This document shows, in pieces, positions 5,390 to 12,883 of a stretch of DNA of 20,985 nucleotides. Under the pieces are notes generated by a model. The model worked only from the letters and a program-made list of their open reading frames with translations, did not search any database and had not been told where the DNA came from. This DNA comes from a virus, in IMG/VR virus record IMGVR_UViG_3300035181_000160, positions 1 through 20,985 of that record; one strand, 5' to 3'. Within the stretch, counting starts at the first letter, position 1, and each line of letters begins with the position of its first letter. Position numbers and translations under genes: made by a program.

Positions 5390-7339
5390 TTAGAATGCTC
5401 CCAATTTAGACAGCGCATCGGTCTTGTTGATGAAGTTCGGGTCTTGCTTTAACACACTTTGCAGGAAGGTTCGCGCAGCCGCTGGATTGGACTCGCGCAG
5501 CGCTTTGTATTGCCAGATGCGCGGGTCGGCGTTCTGGTCGAAAGCCATTTCCTTCTGCTGGTATCCAACTGCGTCTCTGTTGTTTCCATAAGGCGACAGG
5601 ATCGCGGCCTTGGCCTTAATCATCTCGTTTGCCCCAACAAGGTTTCCAACTGCTTCATGGATGGCATCTGCGGTCATGTGCGAACCTGGGAACGCGGATT
5701 CCAGGAGGGTTCTGGCCGAGTCCGTACCCATGCCACCCGAACCCAAGCGAGCAACGATTTGGCTGCTGTATTTGTTCAGCAGGTCATTCGCCGTCTGCGC
5801 GTCATTTGCCTGCGTTGTTCCTGGAATGAGCGAGATAAGACCGTTGGCAAAAGCCAGTTTACTTGATGCCGGTCCGACGATGGCTTTTTGTGCCAGTCCG
5901 TTGATGTTTTGCAGATATGACGTGGTGGTCTGCGCTTGGCGATTGGCTTCCTGAAGGCTAGCCCATGCTTCCTGACTCTTGGTCGCTTGCGTTGTAGCAG
6001 CGGAAGAATCACCAAGGCGCGGTCCTGCCGCCATCGGTTTAGGTTGAGCGTTACCGAAGATGCGCGAACCCTGCTCGTGCAGCATGATCCCGGTTCCAAC
6101 TGCCTGACGGATGGCGGGATTGTTTAGGTCGATTGGCTGGTTAGGATCAAGACCCAAACGATGCGCAACGTCCTTGATGTAGGCTTGGGTGTCGTTCTCG
6201 ATCGGAGGTGCCCAGCGGTTAATCACGCCGGAAAGCGTGTTGATTCCCTTCGCACTGTATGCTTTCAGGTTGTTATCGATTGCTAACAGCCCTTCCTGCG
6301 GGGTTGCAAACGACTGGAACCCGGTAGACGCGCCTTGCGGACGGAGGTTGCTAAAGTTGTTTCCCGGAACTCCACCGCCTGCTGCTTGAGCCGCGATCGT
6401 TTTCGGCATGAGCTCCATTTGCTGCGTCTGCGGATTGTAGGTCTGTACCATATCAACCATGCCGGAACCTGCCGATGTCCCTGCCGCGTTGCGTTGAAGT
6501 GCCTGCGGATAGGTGACAGGCTGGCCTTCAAGCGTCTGAAGCCCGCTAGGAGCAGTTGCTCCTTGGTTGTAGGTAGGCATAGTGCCACCAGGAATCTCAG
6601 GTACGAAGCCCACCGGCTGCATAGTAGTCGGGTTGATATACATGCCGTTCTTCTCGATCAGTCCGTCCTTGGCCGCTTTCTCCACTGTATATTGAGCTAT
6701 CGAACGCGGGTCAATTCCCTGCGCCTGCCAGTTATTCATTTCCTGAGTTGGTGCCGGTGCCGTCCTTGCCCAAAACGCCTTAGCCGCTTCCGGACTGAGA
6801 CCGTCGAGGATCATGGACTGGATGACGTTTTGCTGGTTGAATGGGTTAGCTTGAGCCGGGGAGCTGATAGGTGCCGAAGTCTGGCCCGAGTAGGGATTTG
6901 CCTGGGGTGTACCTGCCGAATTGGGAGCCAAGTAGGCCCCCTGTGAGAAAGGGCTAGACGCACCGCCTGGCGTCGGCTGTGCTGTAACCTGGGGAGTGGG
7001 TTGCGATTGGCCATACATCGAAATAGAGCCGTCACCTCCGTACCCTGGAAGCCGAGACAGCATCGCGTTCATATTTCCGATATTCTGCTTCATCAGGTAG
7101 GCATTCCCACCCGACGCCATCTTGCTACCACCAAGAACCTGCGCAAGGCTAGACAGGTATTGTGTGACCGAAGGCGCAACATAATGGCCGCTGATCATCT
7201 GTCCTTGGTTAGGTTGCATCCCTTGTTGCATCAGAGCCTGACCAAGCTGTATGGCCTGCTGTTGACGTGCATATTCTGTAGGGTCGAAGTTTGGATTATT
7301 CGCCATCCCAACCGACTCGAGGATATTTGGGTCTGCCAT
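5390..7339 (-). CDS. Virion protein with peptidoglycan-hydrolase-like domain (ejection module)
   Basis: 649 residues. The N-terminal 220 residues are rich in Gln, Pro, Asn and Ser. Around residues 320-430 lies a domain I recognise from virion-associated lytic proteins: GNNFSNLRP, GFQSFATPQEGLLAIDNNLK, GINTLSGVINRWAPP, NDTQAYIKDVAHRLGL and QPIDLNNPAIRQAV. Such domains occur in phage internal virion proteins thought to open the peptidoglycan locally during DNA entry. The C-terminal 200 residues are helical (LLNKYSSQIVARLGSGGMG onwards), suited to the inner channel. The gene starts 9 bases after the PP-loop fusion gene with a GGAAT ribosome site and abuts the next ejection gene. Hydrolase activity is inferred; a catalytic Glu cannot be assigned with certainty. 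Confidence 0.75.
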   Translation of the reverse strand: MADPNILESVGMANNPNFDPTEYARQQQAIQLGQALMQQGMQPNQGQMISGHYVAPSVTQYLSSLAQVLGGSKMASGGNAYLMKQNIGNMNAMLSRLPGYGGDGSISMYGQSQPTPQVTAQPTPGGASSPFSQGAYLAPNSAGTPQANPYSGQTSAPISSPAQANPFNQQNVIQSMILDGLSPEAAKAFWARTAPAPTQEMNNWQAQGIDPRSIAQYTVEKAAKDGLIEKNGMYINPTTMQPVGFVPEIPGGTMPTYNQGATAPSGLQTLEGQPVTYPQALQRNAAGTSAGSGMVDMVQTYNPQTQQMELMPKTIAAQAAGGGVPGNNFSNLRPQGASTGFQSFATPQEGLLAIDNNLKAYSAKGINTLSGVINRWAPPIENDTQAYIKDVAHRLGLDPNQPIDLNNPAIRQAVGTGIMLHEQGSRIFGNAQPKPMAAGPRLGDSSAATTQATKSQEAWASLQEANRQAQTTTSYLQNINGLAQKAIVGPASSKLAFANGLISLIPGTTQANDAQTANDLLNKYSSQIVARLGSGGMGTDSARTLLESAFPGSHMTADAIHEAVGNLVGANEMIKAKAAILSPYGNNRDAVGYQQKEMAFDQNADPRIWQYKALRESNPAAARTFLQSVLKQDPNFINKTDALSKLGAF

Positions 7340-7348
7340 GTTTATTCC

Positions 7349-8470
7349 CTAGTTATTCAGTTCACAAATTCCGCACTCGGCAACCAAGTTATTGACCGCG
7401 TTTTGTGCTGCTGCTGCCACGATAGATATTTTCTGCCGATATTCTTCGAACCTATCCGCGTGATGCTTTTTCAGGTACGCCCCGCGACCATCGCCCACCC
7501 ATGCTGTGCAGACTAGGCAATCCCCGGAATGTGGCATTCCCTCGGTGTAATAGCGTGGTATTTCCCAGCCGTTCTGCTTGATGTACTGGAAAACCTGCTC
7601 CGTACTCCAGTCCTCTATAGGATACAGGAACTCAAAGCCATCTAGCACATCCCCGGATCGGGCCGTACCCTTGAATAATTCATCAACCCGCTGCCCCCGG
7701 ATAATTAGCGTTATTCCGTCCTTTATCATCCGCTCATGCATTGGCTGCATGACTACACGCGAACAGCAGGAGAATCTATCCTGCAATAGCACGGTTTCAG
7801 CTACTCTTAGATTGTGGCTTGTCAGTGAGGAAGAATAAGGAATCACATCTGATGGCATCCCGTGGAGCGCGATAACTGAATCCCGTTTCCCGTCAATCTC
7901 GATAAAATTCGGGACGCTACGCCTGACTTTATCAACGACCTCGACCACTTCTGGAAATGGGTCTCCTGTATTAAGCCAATAGACCGTTATCCTGTCCAAA
8001 TAGGGCCGCATCATTTCCAGCGTAGCAATGGAATCCTTGCCGCCAGAAAATTGCAGTGCGATCCGTTCGTGTCTTGCAATGATCGAATCAAACAACTCTG
8101 GAAAAAAATCACGAACATCTGCAATTGGCTCATTTGCCGAGTCTAATATCGGCTGCATGAAGGCAGAAAACTCTGGATGCTGCATGAACGGGTCGTCACC
8201 GCCGTCGCATACATAGGCTTTGCATCCTGCTGGTCTGGCATCGTAGATACTGCACTGGTTATCAACATGGAACGGGCAGCCTGAAGCACGCACTGCATGG
8301 CGCATGGGTTTGTGGTTTGCCAGTTCCCTGCCGCTTATCTTGGCAGCTTCCTGCGCTTCGGTGATGGTCATCACCACAAGCCGGTCTGTCCCGCCCACAT
8401 TGCAGCACTTACCGCACCCTGTACCACAATAGGAAGGTAGTCTTTCGCTTGCAAATTGTTCAGGTGTCAT
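7349..8470 (-). CDS. YkgJ-type cysteine cluster fused to PAPS/APS-reductase-like PP-loop domain
   Basis: 373 residues from ATG 8470 (a TTG lies one codon earlier, but TGATG overlap with the upstream stop favours the ATG). Residues 15-95 form a YkgJ-like metal-binding domain with C15, C19, C22, C23, then C65 in GCPFH, C73 in QCSIYDARP, C83 and C88. Residues 135-325 form a PP-loop ATP-pyrophosphatase domain with SGGKDS at 142-147, NTGDPFPE at 167-174, CC at 235-236 and CLVC at 318-321. The CC plus CxxC pattern matches the iron-sulfur ligands of APS reductases. The tail ends AECGICELNN, close to the reductase ECGLH motif but with Cys for His. Likely cytoplasmic sulfur or adenylation chemistry; substrate unknown. 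DndC-like or thiolation roles are alternatives. It sits, unusually, between tail and ejection genes. Confidence 0.85.
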   Translation of the reverse strand: MTPEQFASERLPSYCGTGCGKCCNVGGTDRLVVMTITEAQEAAKISGRELANHKPMRHAVRASGCPFHVDNQCSIYDARPAGCKAYVCDGGDDPFMQHPEFSAFMQPILDSANEPIADVRDFFPELFDSIIARHERIALQFSGGKDSIATLEMMRPYLDRITVYWLNTGDPFPEVVEVVDKVRRSVPNFIEIDGKRDSVIALHGMPSDVIPYSSSLTSHNLRVAETVLLQDRFSCCSRVVMQPMHERMIKDGITLIIRGQRVDELFKGTARSGDVLDGFEFLYPIEDWSTEQVFQYIKQNGWEIPRYYTEGMPHSGDCLVCTAWVGDGRGAYLKKHHADRFEEYRQKISIVAAAAQNAVNNLVAECGICELNN

Positions 8471-9288
8471 CAATAGATTGCCGCCGCCATAGCAATTGTT
8501 CCAAGCCCTGAAGTGGTATTTGCAGATTGTGCGTTCTGTGCGTTGACGTTGCCGAGTTGTGCGTTGTAGCTGGAATTTGCCGCCCCCAACAAATCCGCCC
8601 CGGATGTAGTGGATTGTTGAGCCGAGTTGACATAGTTAGGATTCTGAACCTGGGATCCAGTGCGCAATGCGTTAATCATGTTGATAGGCTGCATCTGGTT
8701 ATAGGCCTGCTGGTTGAATGCCTGATTATTGGCGTTCAATCCCATATTCATGCCCGCTGTCGTGGCTTGTGCGTATAGGTTGTTATTATTCTGGTTCTGC
8801 TGCTGCCAGGCGTTTTTCCACGCCTCAGAACCTTGGGTTACTCCCTGATTGGCCAGTTGTGCGGTAAGGTAGTTATTCGATCGATCCACCTGAGGTTGCA
8901 GTTGGGACATCATCGCATCTTGATATGACTGTCCGGGGTTGATTCCCGTCGAAGGGAGTAAAGACATATCGACACCGGGTTTGCTCAGGACCTGATTGGC
9001 GTACTGAAGCCCGTTATTCGCCGTCCCCAATAGCCCTATAGACAGGTTATTGTTCCGATCCAGCATTGTTTGTTGTGCTGGAGTAAGTGTTTGCGTCGCC
9101 GTCCATCGGGCATTGACGTTCGATGGATCATTCGGCATATCGGTAGAATAGTTCAGGTTCCCGTAGGGCGTGACCTGATTTACCCGGTTCGCCTGGGCCG
9201 CATATTGAGCCGCCTCGAGATTGCCGGCCGCCGTTGCATTGGCTGCGCCTACATAATCTGGTGGCGGAGGTGAGGATGATTTACCCAT
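8470..9288 (-). CDS. Putative podophage tail/internal virion protein, Gln/Asn-rich
   Basis: 272 residues. The opening MGKSSSPPPPDYVGAANATA, followed by NLEAAQYAAQANRVNQVTPY and GNLNYS, is a hallmark I recognise from proteins encoded between the nozzle and ejection genes of podophages. The rest is unusually rich in Asn, Gln, Ala and Ser, with little charge (NAWQQQNQNNNNLYAQAT; NNQAFNQQAYNQMQPINM). That suggests an extended or helical-repeat structure rather than an enzyme. The C-terminus is Ala-rich (LGTIAMAAAIY). The start follows the acetyltransferase stop by one base and the stop overlaps the PP-loop gene start (TGATG). It is somewhat shorter than many relatives. Exact virion role unknown. 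Confidence 0.7.
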   Translation of the reverse strand: MGKSSSPPPPDYVGAANATAAGNLEAAQYAAQANRVNQVTPYGNLNYSTDMPNDPSNVNARWTATQTLTPAQQTMLDRNNNLSIGLLGTANNGLQYANQVLSKPGVDMSLLPSTGINPGQSYQDAMMSQLQPQVDRSNNYLTAQLANQGVTQGSEAWKNAWQQQNQNNNNLYAQATTAGMNMGLNANNQAFNQQAYNQMQPINMINALRTGSQVQNPNYVNSAQQSTTSGADLLGAANSSYNAQLGNVNAQNAQSANTTSGLGTIAMAAAIY

Positions 9289-9289
9289 A

Positions 9290-9688
9290 TTATTTCCAGT
9301 TCAAAATACGGCACTTGTCTCGCCATAAAACCATGATGAGTATGTCGCCGCCGTCATCCGCCGCGCTCTTCATCACGCCTTCTATTTCGTACCCGATGTG
9401 CTTGTTGAGCCGGATAGCCTTGGTGTTGCTGGCGTTCACCATACCGGTGACTCGCTTGAGGTTGCATTTGTTGAAACAGTAGTCCGCAGCAGCGATCCAG
9501 AACCCCTTAGGCGCAGGTTCGTCTTGCCGTTGATGTGCGATCATGTTCACGCCGTTGAATGACTCAAAGGCAAATCCAGCGATTAGTTTTTTGTCCTTGA
9601 CGTAGCCGATTCCTACGGTATTCGGTCCGATAGCCGACCCAACCGCCTCATAAACCCAGGCGGCGACTTCCGGGCCTTGGACAATCAT
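9290..9688 (-). CDS. GNAT-like N-acetyltransferase of the tail block
   Basis: 132 residues. The GNAT fold pattern is visible: a central strand GVGYVKDKKLIAGFAFESF-like (GIGYVKDKKLIAGFAF here), a middle helix WIAAADYCFNKCNLKRV, then VNASNTKAIRLNKHIGYEIE, which matches the acetyl-CoA-binding and C-terminal motifs of RimJ/RimL-type acetyltransferases, and a final IMVLWRDKCRI strand. Similar short acetyltransferases are common beside the tail nozzle gene in podophages, but their substrates are unknown. It could modify a virion or host protein. It is packed between the nozzle gene (TAAATG) and the 272-residue gene (1-base gap), so it is co-expressed with structural genes. Confidence 0.78.
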   Translation of the reverse strand: MIVQGPEVAAWVYEAVGSAIGPNTVGIGYVKDKKLIAGFAFESFNGVNMIAHQRQDEPAPKGFWIAAADYCFNKCNLKRVTGMVNASNTKAIRLNKHIGYEIEGVMKSAADDGGDILIMVLWRDKCRILNWK

Positions 9689-11209
9689 TTATAGTATATC
9701 CCCTGGTTCCATGACAATATCCGTCGAAATCCAAATAACGTTTGTTCCCTTGGCCGCACACATGAAACGAGGCGCAGCGGCATAGCCGATGCCGTTGATT
9801 CCGTTCCACGACTTATAAATGGAGTTAGAGCCTCCGCCCCATTTCGCAGTGCCCCATATCGACATACCCCATACACCCCCGGATGGTGTTGAGTAGGTGA
9901 GAGAGGTACTCGGTGCCGTAGTGTCAAAATCTACATTGACGTTGGCATAAATGGCCGGCTGACCATTCGATGACACAATCGGGCGCATCATTGTGAATCG
10001 TTTTAACTTTCCGCGAAGCTCGAAATAGTTAAATGCCTGCAAGGCATCGCCGTTGATCTGTACCCCGGCATCGTCGTTGCCATACCATGCCTGACCGACA
10101 TAGCCATTGCCGCCGAAGTAAATCTGATCCTGCGACATTTCCCAGGTATTCGCTGCCCATCCGGTGAACCTGCACCATGCTCCGGTCACTGTGTTCTGCA
10201 CGTACTGTTCCTGTGACCCTGTGGCGACAGGTACATTCAGAAGCAGGGCATTTTGCAGTGGATAGGTGGTCGCCTGCCAGCCGAAGTTAGAACCATAAAG
10301 CGATGTGGCCGAACTGATAGCCCACTGAATATTGTCGGTGAGCGTTCCCTTATTTCCCAAATCAGAGAAGAACCTACCCTGGCTCATCGGGGTGAGTCCT
10401 TCCTGAGAAATCAGAAGCAAATCCGATCCGAATTTGGTAAAGCACTTACGCCCCATCGGTGAGCCGACATACCAGGTTCCGAGCAGACTCCATGCGTTCG
10501 AGTTGGAAGGATCGGTTCCGGAGTAGATCAGCATTTCACCCTCGGAGGTGATGAAGGCGACGTAATCGGACATTCCGAAACCGCCCTCTACCGTCCATTC
10601 GGCCATGCTGACCAGATACCCGCCCCTGCGACATAGCGAGCCGAAATCAAGCGAATTCGCAGTGCCTCCGACCGAGATAACCGGCAGATACCAAGCCCTC
10701 AAGCTTTTGGTTTCGATGAACCACACCCGCTGCTTAGCCACATATGGGTGAGTTAGCAGGGTTGTTGTGATACCGGTTATCGCAGGAGTAGAAGCCCCAT
10801 CGATGGCCGTCCAGGTAGTGCCGTTGTACAGAAGCGGCTTGTCTATGCCGTTCGCCAGATAGAGGAAGTTCCCACCCGGAGTGGCGACGTTGGTGTGATA
10901 CCACTTGTCTGAGGTTGCAGTAGTCCATACCGGTGCGCCCACCGCCCCGCCTGCGGTCACATCGTAGATATACGCGCCAGAGGCAGCAAACAGCTTTGTA
11001 TTAGCCCCGGCGTTGTAGGACATGACCGCATTGACCTGCCCACCCAGACCTGTAGCAAACTGCCTGTATCCATTGCGCAATATTACATCGGACGGACGCG
11101 GGAACCAGTTATTCAGATAGACCGCATTATTGGGCGGCATCTCTCCCAAAGAGTTCTTCGCGTCCCATCCCCCAACCGGGGCTGATAGTGAAAACGGGTT
11201 ACTGGCCAT
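9689..11209 (-). CDS. Tail nozzle / DNA stabilisation protein (P22 gp10-like)
   Basis: 506 residues. The start NPFSLSAPVGGWDAKNSLGE is followed by MPPNNAVYLNNWFPRPSDV and then repeated beta blades: FAASGAYIYDV, FLYLANGIDKPLLYNGTTW, DYVAFITSEGEMLIYSGTDP and YFGGNGYVGQAWYGNDDAG. This is typical of the beta-propeller tail nozzle proteins of short-tailed phages (P22 gp10 type, T7 gp12 type). The C-terminus shows TMMRPIVSSNGQPAIYANVN and Trp-rich GVWGMSIWGTAKWGG. It should form the distal tube of the short tail and hold packaged DNA. Length fits the family. It overlaps the adaptor gene by 11 bases, consistent with matched expression. Confidence 0.85.
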   Translation of the reverse strand: MASNPFSLSAPVGGWDAKNSLGEMPPNNAVYLNNWFPRPSDVILRNGYRQFATGLGGQVNAVMSYNAGANTKLFAASGAYIYDVTAGGAVGAPVWTTATSDKWYHTNVATPGGNFLYLANGIDKPLLYNGTTWTAIDGASTPAITGITTTLLTHPYVAKQRVWFIETKSLRAWYLPVISVGGTANSLDFGSLCRRGGYLVSMAEWTVEGGFGMSDYVAFITSEGEMLIYSGTDPSNSNAWSLLGTWYVGSPMGRKCFTKFGSDLLLISQEGLTPMSQGRFFSDLGNKGTLTDNIQWAISSATSLYGSNFGWQATTYPLQNALLLNVPVATGSQEQYVQNTVTGAWCRFTGWAANTWEMSQDQIYFGGNGYVGQAWYGNDDAGVQINGDALQAFNYFELRGKLKRFTMMRPIVSSNGQPAIYANVNVDFDTTAPSTSLTYSTPSGGVWGMSIWGTAKWGGGSNSIYKSWNGINGIGYAAAPRFMCAAKGTNVIWISTDIVMEPGDIL

Positions 11210-11900
11210 ATCCAGAGTCCGGGATATTATCCCATCCGATTAGGACGCTAGATAACTTGGGAGCAAAACTCAGGGTAGAAGCTCCTGCGTCGTTCGTTTT
11301 TGCTACAGACAAATAGCGCATGAATTCGACCTGATACTCTTGGGTATTGAAGCCCTTGACCGAGAAATACCTCAGCTTCAGACCAGTTATCATCAGTCGA
11401 TCAGGGAAAATGCAGACATCTGTATCCAGCGTGAACGAACTCTTAACCGTTGTGTCGGCTCCCGTCACCCATGCGTTCGTGATGTACTCGTAACCCACTG
11501 TTTCTCCGGTGTTGGTCGTTGGCCAGACATTCAGCGCATTGCCCATCAGCCGGTAACGTAGCCTTGGACCGACCGAGATATACGCGGAGGTCAGGAACTC
11601 CCATTGCTGAGGTGTCTCAGGACCGAGCATTTCCCACCGTTTAGATTTGTCATAGTGGGTCCTGTCAATTTGCCGATCATAGTCACTCGGTAGCGGATAA
11701 GAGGCTGCTCCAGTCGTGATGAATGTGTAGGCCTTCTGTAGCGCTTGCCAGTCGAATTCCCTGCTTAGATCGCCGCCAATGCCATTCAAAATGGCTAGCA
11801 TCTGCACTGTATCTGAGGCGGTATTGCCGGCCACATAGTTAGGCGCAGTGAGACCCATTTCTCCGCAAGCCTGCTGTACGATCTCAAGCAGCGTTTTCAT
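11199..11900 (-). CDS. Head-tail adaptor / tail accessory protein (P22 gp4-like)
   Basis: 233 residues. The N-terminal helix MKTLLEIVQQACGEMGL, then LAILNGIGGDLSREFDWQAL and YTFITTGAASYPLPSDYDRQ, is the recognisable start of podophage adaptor proteins that bind beneath the portal. Later parts (LRYRLMGNALNVWPTTN, VGYEYITNAWVT, FPDRLMITGLKLRYF, YQVEFMRYLSVAKTNDAG) fit the same family. It should close the portal after packaging and carry the nozzle. It abuts the 193-residue gene (TAAATG) and overlaps the nozzle gene. Length is near that of T7 gp11-like adaptors and longer than P22 gp4. Confidence 0.82.
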   Translation of the reverse strand: MKTLLEIVQQACGEMGLTAPNYVAGNTASDTVQMLAILNGIGGDLSREFDWQALQKAYTFITTGAASYPLPSDYDRQIDRTHYDKSKRWEMLGPETPQQWEFLTSAYISVGPRLRYRLMGNALNVWPTTNTGETVGYEYITNAWVTGADTTVKSSFTLDTDVCIFPDRLMITGLKLRYFSVKGFNTQEYQVEFMRYLSVAKTNDAGASTLSFAPKLSSVLIGWDNIPDSGYGQ

Positions 11901-12482
11901 TTAGTCGGCTTCCTGGTCTTCTTTTGCTGGTCTTCCACGCTTAGGCTTCTGCTCTTCAAATAAACGCGCCATGCGTTCGACCTGTTCTTTAAGGTCTGCG
12001 ATCTCTTGTTCGCGCTTCCGCAACTCCTCGGTCTGTGCCTGAACTAGTGCCGAATCCTTGGCATTTTCCAGATAGGCCTTGGCCTTATCACGCAACGCAT
12101 AGGGAGCCATCCCGGCGGCCATGCCGATTGACATAATCTGAATGTCGGAGGCATTAGCGATTTGTTCTACGGTATAAAACCTGAAATGACGAAGTTCCGC
12201 AGCCTGAGCGGCAGTCAGCAACGGCCATTCTCTTATAAGCGTGCCTTGCGTCTCGATTGAATCACTTTCGGTCTTCTCGTTTAGGTATTGCGCCCACTCA
12301 ATCGGGAAGCGGGTTTTGTGGCTTTCGTTCACGTACGTGTCAATGATCGAAGTCGAATTTCCTGGGATTTCGATCCGCACGAAGTCGGCCATGAAATGAA
12401 TAGGGCGGCCTTCACGCGAGGAAAGGAATTCATTCTGAATTGGCTTGGAATAGAAACGTACAGCAAGGGATTCGGTCTGCAT
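11901..12482 (-). CDS. Conserved podophage hypothetical protein with coiled coil and AT-hook-like tail
   Basis: 193 residues, first gene after the double hairpin at 12511-12558, with a GAGG ribosome site 7 bases before the ATG. Residues 28-110 form a compact region (HFMADFVRIEIPGNSTSIID, ESHKTRFPIEWAQYL, TQGTLIREWPLLTAAQAAEL) seen in podophage proteins encoded just before the adaptor. Residues 135-175 are a strong coiled coil (EELRKREQEIADLKEQVERM). The end has KRGRPAK (181-187), an AT-hook-like basic motif followed by an acidic tail. DNA binding is therefore possible but not shown. It may aid head completion or packaging. Function unknown. Confidence 0.72.
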   Translation of the reverse strand: MQTESLAVRFYSKPIQNEFLSSREGRPIHFMADFVRIEIPGNSTSIIDTYVNESHKTRFPIEWAQYLNEKTESDSIETQGTLIREWPLLTAAQAAELRHFRFYTVEQIANASDIQIMSIGMAAGMAPYALRDKAKAYLENAKDSALVQAQTEELRKREQEIADLKEQVERMARLFEEQKPKRGRPAKEDQEAD

Positions 12483-12510
12483 TTAGATGCCTCAAGTGGT
12501 TGAGTTTTGT

Positions 12511-12558
12511 TATGGGTTCTCTGTTAAAAACCCATAAAAAAAGGGGCCTAAGCCCCTT
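12511..12558 (-). terminator. Rho-independent terminator plus a second hairpin after the capsid block
   Basis: In the minus direction a 7-bp stem (AAGGGGC with GCCCCTT, 12541-12558, 4-base loop) is followed by a T-run (12542-12536). Just downstream a second perfect 8-bp hairpin (12511-12518 with 12529-12536) starts within that run. It lies between the 97-residue gene and the 193-residue gene, so tail genes need read-through or their own promoter, which I do not see. It probably steps expression down after capsid genes. Confidence 0.8.
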
Positions 12559-12577
12559 TCCACTCAGTGAGTGATGA

Positions 12578-12871
12578 TTAAACAGATGCTTTGCTGAACC
12601 AGCCGTAATCGCCCGTAGACATGGCTGTCGCTGGGGATGTGTATGAACCACCCGAACTAGTGGCCGAGAAGGTGCCCGCATTGACGGTACATACAGCGGT
12701 TGAAGCTGTGATAGATCCACCGGCCTTGGCGAAAACATAAATCTTGCCGTCCGAGGCAAAAACTTCCGTGCCAATGGCATGGGGAACCACCCGAGCGCCG
12801 GACGTGATGTCAGTGGCCAGTGTGGTATTCACCAAATCGATGCCGTGAATGATGCTGATAGGATATGCCAT
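12578..12871 (-). CDS. Small capsid-associated protein, likely decoration or cement
   Basis: 97 residues right after the major capsid gene, with the strongest ribosome site in the window (AGGAGG, 5 bases before ATG), implying high expression. The sequence is uncharged-polar and beta-rich: ISIIHGIDLVNTTLATDITS, EVFASDGKIYVFAKAGGSIT, TFSATSSGGSYTSPAT. It ends GDYGWFSKASV and is followed by a terminator. Position, size and expression signals fit a head decoration or cement protein, but no family is recognised with certainty. Confidence 0.65.
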   Translation of the reverse strand: MAYPISIIHGIDLVNTTLATDITSGARVVPHAIGTEVFASDGKIYVFAKAGGSITASTAVCTVNAGTFSATSSGGSYTSPATAMSTGDYGWFSKASV

Positions 12872-12883
12872 GTGATCCTCCTG

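Noticed and set aside
8471-8473. TTG as start of the PP-loop fusion gene
   Set aside because: An ATG follows at once and forms the TGATG overlap common in this operon.
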